DNA of 64,000 nucleotides from an uncultured SAR116 cluster alpha proteobacterium (GTDB taxonomy: Bacteria > Pseudomonadota > Alphaproteobacteria > Puniceispirillales > GCA-002684695). Shown here piece by piece: positions 24,734-33,443 of the stretch. Under the pieces are notes generated by a model that was not told where the DNA came from, did not search any database, and worked only from the letters and a program-made list of their open reading frames with translations. Within the stretch, counting starts at the first letter, position 1. Every line of letters begins with the position of its first letter. The position numbers were made by a program, and so were the translations under genes. Where the stretch lies: assembly GCA_902612965.1 (NCBI GenBank), contig CACMFN010000001.1:1-64000 (forward strand), read 5' to 3'.

Positions 24734-25630
24734 ATGATTTTTACAAATTTAATTGAATTAATAAGGCCTACTCATTGGATAAAAAATTTTTTTGTTTTTA
24801 TTGTTCCAATATTACATTTCAAAGTTTTAAATTTTAATGAATTTAATAATTTACTCATAACTTTCTTATGCTTTTGCTTATTTTCATCCGCTGGATATGT
24901 ATTAAATGACTGGTTTGACAGGGAAAAAGATACATTCCATCCCAAAAAAAAATTAAGGCCTTTTGCATGTGGTAAAATGAACTTTTATCACATGACTATT
25001 ATTTTTGGATTGCTGTTGGGATTTGGTTTTGTTGCCCTAAATTTCATAAATGGTCTAGCAAAGATAGTTTTATTAATTTATTTATTTACAACAATTTTAT
25101 ACACATCATTTTTAAAATCAATTGCATTAGTAGACATATCTATTATTTCTTTTGGTTTTGTATTGCGCTTATATTCAGGTTCAATATCAACAAACTTAGA
25201 TGTAAGTGTAGAATTATTAATTATTACTTTTCTTCTATGTTTATTTTTACCATTGAGTAAAAGAAGGGATGATTTGATTATTGGATTAAATCAGAGACAT
25301 AGGGAATCATTAAATTATTATAGTAAAGATCTCATTGACAATTTATTAATATTTTGTCTTGCTTCATTTTTTTCAGTATTAATTTTTTGGTCAGTAAGCA
25401 AAGATACAATAGAAAGGCTTGGTACAAATGGTTTGCCTCTTCTATTACCATTTATATTAATTGCCATTTTCAGATACATGCAATTTATATTTGTTTTTAA
25501 AGAAACAGGCGATCCAATTATAATTTTTTTTAAAGACAAGCTTCTTCAAGTTATTTTGTTATTAATTTTGTTAATCTTTATTCTTATAAGGATTTACGAG
25601 TTTGATTTAAATACGATATCAATTTTTTAA
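24734..25630 (+). CDS. UbiA-family prenyltransferase, decaprenyl-phosphate phosphoribosyltransferase-like
   Basis: This 298-residue protein has about eight or nine TM helices. LIRPTHWIKN (~9-18) and N58-D-xx-D62-xxx-D66-xx-H69-P-x-K72 are the first Asp-rich region in the form typical of DPPR synthases such as Rv3806c. YTSFLKSIALVDI...GFVLRLYSG and FLPLSKRRDDL (~178) match the later signatures of the same group. The reaction would transfer phosphoribose from PRPP to a polyprenyl phosphate. Aromatic prenyltransferases such as UbiA or COX10 lack the DxxHPxK form. It is divergent from the methyltransferase and fusion genes. Confidence 0.8.
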   Translation: MIFTNLIELIRPTHWIKNFFVFIVPILHFKVLNFNEFNNLLITFLCFCLFSSAGYVLNDWFDREKDTFHPKKKLRPFACGKMNFYHMTIIFGLLLGFGFVALNFINGLAKIVLLIYLFTTILYTSFLKSIALVDISIISFGFVLRLYSGSISTNLDVSVELLIITFLLCLFLPLSKRRDDLIIGLNQRHRESLNYYSKDLIDNLLIFCLASFFSVLIFWSVSKDTIERLGTNGLPLLLPFILIAIFRYMQFIFVFKETGDPIIIFFKDKLLQVILLLILLIFILIRIYEFDLNTISIF

Positions 25631-25658
25631 GATAATTAATTTAAAACTTCTCAATAGA

Positions 25659-26456
25659 TTATTTTTTTTTATTTTTCCATTTGACAATGATATTTACAAT
25701 CTCATCCAATCCATCTGTAAGTGCAGCTGGTCCAGGTTGCAAAATAAGTGGAGACTTAATTTCATAAACTTGATCATTTTGAACTGCATTTATTTTATCC
25801 CAACCGTCCCTAAAAATTATTTCTTCTTTCTTAAGTTTCTTTCCACACCAACTTCCAATTATAATATCTGGGTTTTTTTTAACAATAATATCTGGGTTTT
25901 TTATAATTCTATTTAAAGCCAAAGGCTCGAATGATTTATTTTTAAAAATATCAATGCCGCCTGCAATTTCAATTAATTCTGAAACCCATTTTATTCCTGT
26001 TATTAGTGGGTCATTCCATTCTTCAAAATATACTTTTGGCTTAACTTTGAGCTTATTTGATGAACCAGATATTTGATCTAGTTTAATTTTTATCTTTTTT
26101 ACAAAACTCTGAGCTTTGTCGGCTTGGTTAATTATTCTTCCTAAAAGATTAATGACATTTAAAATTTCTTCTACGCTTCGTTGATTAAAACATAATACGT
26201 TAATTCCATTTTTAATAAGCTCAGAACAAATATCAGATTGAATGTCTGAGAAACCTAAAACCAAATCTGGTTTAAGTTCAATTATTTTATCTATCTTTGC
26301 ACTTGAGAAAGCGCTTACTCTTGGTTTTTCTTTACGCGCTCTCTTAGGTCTCACTGTGTATCCTGAAATTCCAACTATAAGATCTTCAGCACCCAATTCA
26401 TAGAGTATTTCTGTTGTTTCTTCAGTAAGACATATTATTCGATTAGGAAAATTCAT
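25659..26456 (-). CDS. BtuF-like cobalamin-binding protein without signal peptide
   Basis: This 265-residue periplasmic-binding-protein fold protein has TEETTEILYELG (~11-22), GISGYTVRP and RVSAF near the N-terminus. The family resembles BtuF/FhuD class III binding proteins. No signal peptide or lipobox precedes the domain, so it appears cytoplasmic unless the start is misplaced; the ATG directly follows the TauE/SafE stop. No ABC permease or ATPase is near. A small in-frame duplication gives KNPDIIVKKNPDII. The ligand may be cobalamin or another chelate; I cannot tell. Confidence 0.78.
   Translation of the reverse strand: MNFPNRIICLTEETTEILYELGAEDLIVGISGYTVRPKRARKEKPRVSAFSSAKIDKIIELKPDLVLGFSDIQSDICSELIKNGINVLCFNQRSVEEILNVINLLGRIINQADKAQSFVKKIKIKLDQISGSSNKLKVKPKVYFEEWNDPLITGIKWVSELIEIAGGIDIFKNKSFEPLALNRIIKNPDIIVKKNPDIIIGSWCGKKLKKEEIIFRDGWDKINAVQNDQVYEIKSPLILQPGPAALTDGLDEIVNIIVKWKNKKK
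25861..25902. repeat. Short direct repeat (18 bp identical, 24-bp period) inside the BtuF-like gene
   Basis: The 18-bp string starting ATAATATCTGGG occurs at 25861-25878 and 25885-25902. It keeps the reading frame and encodes a duplicated eight-residue segment, KNPDIIVK then KNPDIIIG. It looks like a recent local slippage duplication. Confidence 0.85.
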
Positions 26457-27224
26457 TTACAAAATTAATACCTTAATAGTTAATAAAAAACCGATCACAA
26501 TCAAAAAATAAAGAAATAATCTTTTGAAAAGATTTTCTTCAATTTTCATAGAAATTAAATTTCCTAGAAACATTCCTGTAAAAGCTGCAATGCAAGAAAT
26601 TATAGATAAATGTGAAAACTTTAAAGTTAAAAAACTATGAAAATAAAATTTTGATAAACCCAAAAACAGGGTTAACAAAGTAAAATGAATTCCTAGTGCT
26701 TGAATTAATTTCTCTCTATTAAATTGCAAGGCTTGAAAAAAAAATACTCCTGGAAATATTAATGAACCAGTTATTCCAGTAAAAAAACCATTAGATGAAA
26801 ATACAACTGATTTTATAAAAGGATTATTAATTTTATCAGCCAAAAATACTTTTCCCGATAGAGCAAAAAGACTATAAAAAATTATAACTAATGATAAAAG
26901 TAAAGTGGTTGTAGTTAAATTTAAAGCCTCAAAAAACACTGTCCCAAAGAAAACAAAAAATCCAGATATCAAAAAGAAAGACCAGTATTCAGTTATTAAT
27001 TCCTTTAGAAAGTTTCCGTAAATTCCTTGTAAGAAATTTGTTACGAAAGAGGGAATTATTATTAGAGTGATTGCCGTATTAAGATCTATAAATAATGTCA
27101 GTAAGAGTAGACTTATTGTTGGCAAGCCCATACCGATGACACCTTTTACAACACCTGAAAAAAGAAATATAATTAGTATATGCAGAATTATGTCTTCTGT
27201 TGCGTATATTTCTAAACCTATCAA
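26457..27224 (-). CDS. TauE/SafE family anion exporter
   Basis: This 255-residue protein has about eight hydrophobic segments. GVVKGVIGMGLPTISLLLL near the N-terminus and GFFTGITGSLIFPG in the second half are the duplicated G-rich family signature. Members export sulfite, sulfoacetate or related organic anions. The stop is next to the start of the BtuF-like gene, so the two are probably one transcript. The tRNA-Arg gene lies upstream on the same strand. Confidence 0.87.
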   Translation of the reverse strand: MIGLEIYATEDIILHILIIFLFSGVVKGVIGMGLPTISLLLLTLFIDLNTAITLIIIPSFVTNFLQGIYGNFLKELITEYWSFFLISGFFVFFGTVFFEALNLTTTTLLLSLVIIFYSLFALSGKVFLADKINNPFIKSVVFSSNGFFTGITGSLIFPGVFFFQALQFNREKLIQALGIHFTLLTLFLGLSKFYFHSFLTLKFSHLSIISCIAAFTGMFLGNLISMKIEENLFKRLFLYFLIVIGFLLTIKVLIL

Positions 27225-27255
27225 TAAGATATTATTAAATTACTAAAACATTTAG

Positions 27256-27332
27256 TGGCGCGCCCGAGAAGATTCGAACTCCTGACCCCTAGATTCGTAG
27301 TCTAGTGCTCTATCCAGCTGAGCTACGGGCGC
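27256..27332 (-). tRNA. tRNA-Arg (anticodon ACG)
   Basis: Read on the minus strand the gene starts GCGCCCG, which pairs with CGGGCGC at the 3' side. It continues with the D-arm GCTCAGCTGGATAGAGC, an anticodon stem CTAGA/TCTAG around loop CTACGAA (anticodon ACG), and a T-arm with GTTCGAATC. CCA is encoded (27256-27258). ACG is the wobble-deaminated arginine tRNA that reads CGN codons. A TATATT box lies 4-10 nt upstream, but its -35 partner is poor. Confidence 0.97.
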
Positions 27333-27444
27333 ATCAAATATACATTAGCTACTAAAAATCAATTAATAAAGTTGAAATATCTATAAAGATTATTTTTTTC
27401 TTCACAAACAAATAATCATTATGTATTCCATCTATTAAGAGTTT

Positions 27445-27450
27445 GGAGGT
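27445..27450 (+). promoter_or_regulatory. Shine-Dalgarno site GGAGGT of gpt
   Basis: This perfect GGAGGT lies 7 nt before the ATG at 27458. Such strong sites are rare in this AT-rich window. It decides the start against an upstream in-frame TTG at 27443, which overlaps the site itself. Confidence 0.8.
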
Positions 27451-27457
27451 AAACATT

Positions 27458-27928
27458 ATGGGTGCTTATGAAAAGAATTTTCCAGTTACCTGGGAGGAAC
27501 TTCACAGAAATGCAAAAGCTCTTGCTTGGCGATTAAATTCTTTAGGCCCTTTCAAAGGGATAATTTCAGTCACAAGAGGAGGACTAGTGCCCGCTGCAGT
27601 AGTTGCGAGAGAACTAGAAATTAGACTTATTGATACAATATGCATTTCTTCGTATGAGGGTGATAAACAAGAAGAATTAAATGTCATTAAAGATGTTCAA
27701 CTAGAAGAAGATGGCAGCGGTTGGCTAATTATAGATGACTTGGTTGATACAGGTGATACTGCTAGAGCAGTAAGAAAAATGCTTCCAAAAGCACACTTTG
27801 CTACTGTATACGCCAAACCTGCAGGAAGACCATTGGTAGATACATACATTACTGAAGTCAGCCAAGACACATGGATATTTTTTCCTTGGGATATGGAACC
27901 ACAGCCAGTAAAGCCTATTGTAAGTTAG
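27458..27928 (+). CDS. gpt: Xanthine(-guanine) phosphoribosyltransferase
   Basis: This 156-residue protein begins [32 protein letters not shown] and the PRPP loop [13 protein letters not shown] are typical of type I phosphoribosyltransferases of the Gpt group. FFPWDMEP is the Gpt hood and C-terminal signature. The enzyme salvages xanthine and guanine with PRPP to XMP and GMP. The stop TAG overlaps the stop of the convergent TVP38 gene by 4 bp. Confidence 0.93.
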   Translation: MGAYEKNFPVTWEELHRNAKALAWRLNSLGPFKGIISVTRGGLVPAAVVARELEIRLIDTICISSYEGDKQEELNVIKDVQLEEDGSGWLIIDDLVDTGDTARAVRKMLPKAHFATVYAKPAGRPLVDTYITEVSQDTWIFFPWDMEPQPVKPIVS

Positions 27929-28623
27929 CCTCTAATTTTCTTTTTAAGAAATTTATCAAAAATTATAGGACTTAAGCTTAAAATTGATAAAAGCAAAATA
28001 ATGAGAAAGTATTTGCTTGATGTAATATTGAATTCAGGTATTTGAGAATTTTGAAATAATTCTGAAAAGGTTATACCTGTAAATATATAAATTGTTGTTC
28101 CTGGTATAATTCCAATAAATGTCGCAAAAACATATGAGATAATTCTCATATTTACTATGCCTGCTAATATATTGACTATAAAAAATGGAGCAAAAGGTAT
28201 TAGCCTTAGAAATAAAAGATAATAGAAATGATTTTTACTGAAACCTTTTTCGAGACCTTTATATTTTTTTATAATTTTTTTTGAAAAATAGTTTGCGAGA
28301 ATACTCTTTGAAAGAATAAATATAATCGTAGCTCCAATTGTAGCGCTAATAACTACGACTGGTAATGCTAGCCAATTGAAAATTGCCCCACCAATAAGCG
28401 TCAAATAGCTTGCGACTGGAACAGAAAAAGCAACACATACAATATAAAGAAATGAATAAAAAATAATTGCTAATAAAAAATTACTATTAATTTGAGAATT
28501 TATATACTCAAATGCACCAAGTATAAATGCTGTCTCTTTGAAATAGATTTTCATTAATATTATCCAAAAAAACAAAATTAAGATAAAAATGACTGGCAAC
28601 AAATTATTTATTTTTAATTTCAT
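27925..28623 (-). CDS. TVP38/TMEM64 (DedA-like) membrane protein
   Basis: This 232-residue inner-membrane protein has about six hydrophobic stretches. [15 protein letters not shown] (near 70-84) and [17 protein letters not shown] (near 140-156), with F.....G..PGT..Y following, are the VTT-domain signatures. Relatives are lipid scramblases or of unknown role. It is convergent with gpt (4-bp stop overlap) and divergent from rpmH. Confidence 0.85.
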   Translation of the reverse strand: MKLKINNLLPVIFILILFFWIILMKIYFKETAFILGAFEYINSQINSNFLLAIIFYSFLYIVCVAFSVPVASYLTLIGGAIFNWLALPVVVISATIGATIIFILSKSILANYFSKKIIKKYKGLEKGFSKNHFYYLLFLRLIPFAPFFIVNILAGIVNMRIISYVFATFIGIIPGTTIYIFTGITFSELFQNSQIPEFNITSSKYFLIILLLSILSLSPIIFDKFLKKKIRG

Positions 28624-28653
28624 AATTTAACAATAAAATCTACAACTCATTAC

Positions 28654-28682
28654 TTGACTTATAGCTCACATAAGAGTATCTA
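28654..28682 (+). promoter_or_regulatory. Possible sigma-70-type promoter of rpmH
   Basis: TTGACT (28654-28659) is 17 nt from TATCTA (28677-28682), about 45 nt before the rpmH ATG. The -35 fits well, but the -10 fits poorly (3 of 6), so this is a suggestion only. Confidence 0.3.
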
Positions 28683-28726
28683 GCTATATTGTCAAAATAT
28701 AAAAAATATATATAGAAAGCTGTTCA

Positions 28727-28861
28727 ATGAAACGTACATTTCAACCAAGTAACTTAGTTAGAAAGCGAAGACATGGTTTTCGTTCTCGTATGTCGACTGT
28801 TGGTGGGCGTAATGTAATTTCTTCAAGGCGTTCTAAAGGTCGAAAAAAACTTTCGGCTTAG
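28727..28861 (+). CDS. rpmH: 50S ribosomal protein L34
   Basis: This 44-residue basic protein begins [19 protein letters not shown] and has [13 protein letters not shown] in the second half, the standard L34 sequence. It is too short for usual ORF cut-offs. rnpA follows after 38 bp, the near-universal order. L34 is an exit-side large-subunit protein and its gene is highly expressed. Confidence 0.98.
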   Translation: MKRTFQPSNLVRKRRHGFRSRMSTVGGRNVISSRRSKGRKKLSA

Positions 28862-28899
28862 CTGTTAAATCATATCGTTCTTGTGAAAGAACATTAGTG

Positions 28900-29232
28900 A
28901 TGATCAATAAAATTAGATTAAGAAAAGACTTTATTAATATCCAGAACAATGGAAACAAAAATGTTTGTTCTAGTTTTATAATTCAAAGTTATAAAAATAA
29001 TTCACATAATCAACCATCAAGATTTGGCTTTACAGCAAGTAAAAAAGTTGGTGGTGCAGTATTTAGAAATAAAGCGAAAAGAAGAATGCGAGAACTTGTA
29101 TATTCTTTAAAAGATAGATTTAAAGAGTTCGGATATGATTATGTTTTAATAGCAAGAAAAAATATAGTTGATAAAAAATTCGAAGATCTAAAAAAAGATC
29201 TTAATAATACTTTAAAGAAAATGTTTCCTTAA
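28900..29232 (+). CDS. rnpA: Ribonuclease P protein component
   Basis: This small basic protein (110 residues, or 111 from a GTG at 28897) has RFGFTASKKVGGAVFRNKAKRRMRE split across the RNR motif (RNKAKRRMRE), which binds RNase P RNA. It starts with KIRLRKDF, a common N-terminus. It assists the RNase P ribozyme in 5' processing of pre-tRNAs. Confidence 0.96.
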   Translation: MINKIRLRKDFINIQNNGNKNVCSSFIIQSYKNNSHNQPSRFGFTASKKVGGAVFRNKAKRRMRELVYSLKDRFKEFGYDYVLIARKNIVDKKFEDLKKDLNNTLKKMFP

Positions 29233-29245
29233 TAAATATACAAAA

Positions 29246-29998
29246 TTGAAAATTCATCCATATTTAAATTCAAATAAAAAACTGGCAATCGCTCATAGGG
29301 GAGGTATCTCACGATATCCCGAAAATACAATGGAAGCATTCCAGGAAGCTATAGACTTAGGTTACAAATACTTAGAGACTGATATTCAGGTAACAAGTGA
29401 CAATAAGTTAGTTATCTTTCATGATGACAAACTTGATAGACTAACTAAAGTTAGTGGAAAATTGAAAGAACGATCATGGGATGAAATAAAGCACACCAAG
29501 ATTAATGATAAATATTCTATCCCTATGCTTTCTGAATTGATAACTTCTTGGCCTGATATAAAAATAAATATTGATCCAAAAATTGATGATTGTATAGGGC
29601 CGTTGATTGATTTTTTGAAAAAAAACGATGTTTTTGATAGGGTTTGTATAGGCTCTTTTTCTCAATCAAGGTTAGATATCTTGAGAAAGCAGTTAGGTAC
29701 AAAGCTTTGTACATCTGCAGGTCCATCTGAGGTGTTTAAGATCAAATTTCCATTTTTAAGTTCTCTAAATAATCATATTAAAGCAAATTGTATTCAAGTG
29801 CCCGTAAAATATTATGGTATAAAAATTATAAATGAGAAATTTGTTAATTTTTGTCATAGCCAAGATTTGCAAGTTCATGCATGGACAATTAATGATCCTG
29901 AAGAAATGTTTAATTTATTAGATATTGGTGTTGACGGTATAATTTCTGACAATATTAATGAATTAAAGAATATTTTAGTGGAAAGTGAATTTTGGTGA
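29246..29998 (+). CDS. Glycerophosphodiester phosphodiesterase (GDPD family)
   Basis: The 250-residue TIM-barrel enzyme hydrolyses glycerophosphodiesters to glycerol-3-phosphate and an alcohol. AHRGG (near 17-21), PENTMEAF, LETDIQVTSDN and FHDDKLDRLT contain the metal and catalytic His/Glu/Asp. VHAWTIND near the end is also conserved. No signal peptide is present, so it is cytosolic. The start is TTG at 29246, since no ATG precedes the conserved core. It sits between rnpA and yidC, where many bacteria have yidD. Confidence 0.9.
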   Translation: MKIHPYLNSNKKLAIAHRGGISRYPENTMEAFQEAIDLGYKYLETDIQVTSDNKLVIFHDDKLDRLTKVSGKLKERSWDEIKHTKINDKYSIPMLSELITSWPDIKINIDPKIDDCIGPLIDFLKKNDVFDRVCIGSFSQSRLDILRKQLGTKLCTSAGPSEVFKIKFPFLSSLNNHIKANCIQVPVKYYGIKIINEKFVNFCHSQDLQVHAWTINDPEEMFNLLDIGVDGIISDNINELKNILVESEFW

Positions 29999-30143
29999 TC
30001 TAATTCTATAGAAATTTAGAAGAAAATAATTTATTTTAAAAGATTATTTTACTTTATTTTTGTTTGCATATATTCATCTTTTTAGTTACGTAAATTTTAA
30101 ATTAAAAATATTATAAAGTTGTATGTATTGGGGGTCCATGTAA

Positions 30144-31856
30144 ATGAACCAAGATAATAGAAATCTTGTACTAGCCATTGTTTGTTCTGCTCTTCTCGTA
30201 ATAGGGTATCAAATTTTTTATGAGCTCCCAAAGCAACAAGCTCTTGAAGAACAGGCACTACTGGAGCAAAAGGATCTAATTTTAACTGCACCAGAGCAAA
30301 CATCAAATAATGAAAAAATTGCGGAAACTTCTATACAGCAAACTGAAATTGTAAACGCACCTAGAATTTCGATTGACACCCCTTCAATAGAAGGTTCTAT
30401 ATCACTAGCTGGGGCTAGAATTGATGATATTGTTTTAAAAAACTATACAAAAACACTTGATGAAAACTCATCGAAAATTAGGTTTTTTAACAGAATTGAT
30501 GATACAAAGCCTTATTTTGCTGAGTTTGGTTGGATTGGGTCTGAAGAAATTAATCTGCCAAATTCGACAAGCATATGGAATACCAATCAATCAGTTCTCC
30601 AGCCAGGAAAACCTGTTACTTTATCCTATGAAACAACTAGTTTAAAATTTACCAGAGTTTTTGAGATAAATGAGGATTATTTAATTAAAATAACAGATAA
30701 AGTAAAAAATACAGGTACATCTGATACAACACTTTATCCCTATGGTTTAGTTCGTAGAACTGGCCTCCCAAAAGTAGACGGGCTATTTATTTTACATGAA
30801 GGGCCCATCGCTGTTATCAATGAAGAGCTCAAAGAAGTTGATTACAATGATTTAATTGATGATGGAGATGAAATCATATCATCTGAAATAGATGGTGGAT
30901 GGATAGGAATAACTGATAAGTATTGGCTTGCAGCACTCATTCCAGACCAAAAAGATAGATCTGAATTTGCTTTTAGGTATTCAAAGAAATCTACTGGTCA
31001 GTGGCAAAGTGATTGGAGAGGTTCTGCCAAGATTTTGTCATCTGGATCAGAAATAGAAACAACTTCACACCTATATGCAGGAGCAAAAAAATTAGCACTA
31101 CTTGACAAAGTTGAAGAAGATATTGGTGCTTATAGATTTGATTTAGCCATTGATTTTGGTTGGTTTTATTTCCTTACAAAACCTTTTTTCTATACATTAA
31201 ATTGGCTAAGCAAATATTTAGGAAATTTTGGTTTAGCTATTATTGGTCTTACAATTATTATTAAAATTTTATTTTTTCCACTCCAAAATGGGTCTTATAG
31301 ATCAATGGCTAAAATGAGAGCCTTACAACCCAAACTCACAGAATTGAGAGAGAGGTATAAAGGTGACCAACAAGCTCTTAATAAGGCAATGATGGAAATG
31401 TATAGATCTGAGAAAGTAAATCCTGCTGCTGGTTGCTTACCTATTTTTATACAGATACCGGTCTTTTTTGCTCTTTATAAGGTTTTATACGTAACTATTG
31501 AAATGAGGCATGCTCCATTTTACGGATGGATAAATGATCTTTCAGCGAAAGATCCAACATCTATTTTAAATTTATTTGGGTTATTACCTTATTCTGTTCA
31601 GAATTGGCCTATTCCTGATTTCTTTCAGTTAGGTGTTTGGCCTATTATTATGGGAGCTTCAATGTGGTTACAATTTAGACTTAACCCAACCCCCCCTGAT
31701 CCAATTCAAGCAAGAATATTTGCATGGATGCCCGTAATTTTTACATTTTTACTTGCTACTTTTCCTGCGGGTCTGGTGATTTACTGGACAATTAACAATT
31801 TGTTGAGCATAGGTCAACAATGGCTAATAATGAGACAGACAAACAAAGCAAAATAA
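30144..31856 (+). CDS. yidC: Membrane protein insertase YidC
   Basis: This 570-residue Gram-negative-type YidC has an N-terminal TM (~9-26), a variable linker, a large periplasmic beta domain (~75-330) and the 60KD_IMP core (~345-565). The core has FGLAIIGLTIIIKILFFPL, KMRALQPK, AAGCLPIFIQIPVFFALYKVL and PAGLVIYWTINNLLS. The core Arg expected in the groove is probably the one in YRSMAKMR. It works alone or with SecYEG. The last 37 bp overlap engB. A GGGGG run near 30130 provides the ribosome site. Confidence 0.97.
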   Translation: MNQDNRNLVLAIVCSALLVIGYQIFYELPKQQALEEQALLEQKDLILTAPEQTSNNEKIAETSIQQTEIVNAPRISIDTPSIEGSISLAGARIDDIVLKNYTKTLDENSSKIRFFNRIDDTKPYFAEFGWIGSEEINLPNSTSIWNTNQSVLQPGKPVTLSYETTSLKFTRVFEINEDYLIKITDKVKNTGTSDTTLYPYGLVRRTGLPKVDGLFILHEGPIAVINEELKEVDYNDLIDDGDEIISSEIDGGWIGITDKYWLAALIPDQKDRSEFAFRYSKKSTGQWQSDWRGSAKILSSGSEIETTSHLYAGAKKLALLDKVEEDIGAYRFDLAIDFGWFYFLTKPFFYTLNWLSKYLGNFGLAIIGLTIIIKILFFPLQNGSYRSMAKMRALQPKLTELRERYKGDQQALNKAMMEMYRSEKVNPAAGCLPIFIQIPVFFALYKVLYVTIEMRHAPFYGWINDLSAKDPTSILNLFGLLPYSVQNWPIPDFFQLGVWPIIMGASMWLQFRLNPTPPDPIQARIFAWMPVIFTFLLATFPAGLVIYWTINNLLSIGQQWLIMRQTNKAK

Positions 31857-32515
31857 TAGACGACAACTATTTAAAAAATCCCAATTTTGATTTTACAGAC
31901 GAAATAGTTGAAAAAGGCAAAAAATTATTTTCTCAATCAGTAAAATTTATAGCAGGATCCAATTCTATGAATTCTTTACCTGAAGAAACCGTAAGAGAAA
32001 TCGCTTTTTCAGGTAGGTCTAATGTTGGCAAATCATCGCTTATAAACTCTATTACTGGAACTAAATTCACCGCTCGTACGTCACAAAATCCAGGAAGAAC
32101 ACAACAATTAAATTTTTTTGAGGTTGGTAATGGACAGATAAGGCTAGTTGATTTTCCAGGGTTTGGATATGCTAAGGCATCTAAGTCATCTATTCAAAAA
32201 TGGAATAATTTAATAAAATCTTATATAAAGTATAGATCGTCATTGGTAAGAGTTTTTTTATTAATTGATTCAAGAAGAGGTATAACTAACCCAGATAGAG
32301 ATGCGATGGAAATTTTTAACAAACTTGCGGTTTCATATCAAATCGTATTAACAAAAATTGATAAACTAAAATCAAGTGAGCTTATATCAACTTTAGAGGG
32401 GGTAATTAAAGAAAGCCATAAAAATGTAGCTGCGCACCCATTTATACATTTAACTTCATCAGTAAAGGGAATTGGTATAAATTTTCTCAGAGCAGATATA
32501 GCTAAATTACTGTAA
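31820..32515 (+). CDS. engB: Ribosome biogenesis GTPase EngB (YihA/YsxC)
   Basis: This 231-residue TrmE-Era-type GTPase has G1 GRSNVGKSSLI (near residue 69), G3 DFPGFGYA and G4 TKIDKL. It starts inside the yidC 3' end, 37 bp before that stop, which suggests translational coupling. EngB acts late in 50S subunit assembly. An N-terminal extension of about 45 residues precedes the conserved part, slightly longer than in E. coli. Confidence 0.95.
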   Translation: MANNETDKQSKIIDDNYLKNPNFDFTDEIVEKGKKLFSQSVKFIAGSNSMNSLPEETVREIAFSGRSNVGKSSLINSITGTKFTARTSQNPGRTQQLNFFEVGNGQIRLVDFPGFGYAKASKSSIQKWNNLIKSYIKYRSSLVRVFLLIDSRRGITNPDRDAMEIFNKLAVSYQIVLTKIDKLKSSELISTLEGVIKESHKNVAAHPFIHLTSSVKGIGINFLRADIAKLL

Positions 32516-32535
32516 ATTAAACCTTAGAGAGACAT

Positions 32536-33432
32536 ATGTCATATCAAAATGAGAGTAATCAATGGTTAAAAAAGGTAGAATTTTTATCTGAATTTTTACC
32601 ATACATGCATCAGTATAATGGTTCATCAATTGTTATTAAATATGGTGGACATGCGATGACAAATAAAGAAATGCAAAGTTCTTTTGCTAAAGACATAGCT
32701 TTGTTACAACAAGTTGGCACAAAACCTGTGGTTGTTCATGGTGGTGGGCCACAGATTGAGACAATGCTTGAAAAACTTAATATTAAAACAGACTTTGTTG
32801 ATGGTTTAAGAGTTACAGATAAAGACACTGTAAATGTTGTTGAGATGGTATTATCAGGTGCAATAAATAAATCTATTGTTGCAGCTATAACTTCTGCTGG
32901 TGCTAAAGCAGTAGGCATCTCAGGTAAAGATGGGGGGCTAATTAAAGCAGAAAAAATTAAGTCAAGAAGAGATCCAAATTCAGCCATTGAAAAAGTTGTT
33001 GATCTTGGATTTGTTGGAAAGCCAACTAATATTGAAAATAAAGTTCTTAATGCTCTTATGGAAGGTAGTTTGATACCAGTGGTTGCACCTTTGGGATTAG
33101 GTAATGATGGTCAAACCTATAATATAAATGCAGACACTGTAGCAGGAGCAATTTCAAGCTCTCTCAATGCAAAAAGGATGTTGATGTTAACTGACGTACC
33201 AGGTGTTTTAGATAAAAATGGTAAACTTATTAAAGAACTAAGTTCTGAAGAAGCAAAAAAATTGATTGATCAGAAAGTAATTACCTCTGGCATGATACCA
33301 AAAGTCGAGACATGTATTGAAACAGTTGAAAATGGAACTGATGCGGCAGTTATTTTAGATGGAAGAGCCCCGCATGCTACTTTAATGGAACTATTTACAG
33401 AGCATGGTGGAGGAACTCTTATTAGAAAGTAA
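32536..33432 (+). CDS. argB: Acetylglutamate kinase
   Basis: This 298-residue amino-acid kinase fold enzyme phosphorylates N-acetylglutamate in arginine synthesis. IVIKYGGHAM (~31-40) is the ATP loop, VVVHGGGPQI binds substrate, NINADTVAG and LMLTDVPGVLD are further signatures, and GMIPKVE is near the C-terminus. The AGAGAG ribosome site is 6-10 nt before the ATG. It has the alphaproteobacterial position after yidC-engB. The argG gene of the same pathway is at 61496. Confidence 0.97.
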   Translation: MSYQNESNQWLKKVEFLSEFLPYMHQYNGSSIVIKYGGHAMTNKEMQSSFAKDIALLQQVGTKPVVVHGGGPQIETMLEKLNIKTDFVDGLRVTDKDTVNVVEMVLSGAINKSIVAAITSAGAKAVGISGKDGGLIKAEKIKSRRDPNSAIEKVVDLGFVGKPTNIENKVLNALMEGSLIPVVAPLGLGNDGQTYNINADTVAGAISSSLNAKRMLMLTDVPGVLDKNGKLIKELSSEEAKKLIDQKVITSGMIPKVETCIETVENGTDAAVILDGRAPHATLMELFTEHGGGTLIRK

Positions 33433-33443
33433 AGCACCATTTT

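Noticed and set aside
27241-27360. tRNA-associated integration site or genomic island
   Set aside because: No integrase, no repeated tRNA 3' end and ordinary genes on both sides.
30000-30120. Rho-independent terminator after the GDPD gene
   Set aside because: The only symmetric element is an AT-only stem with no G-C pairs, not distinguishable from AT-rich background.
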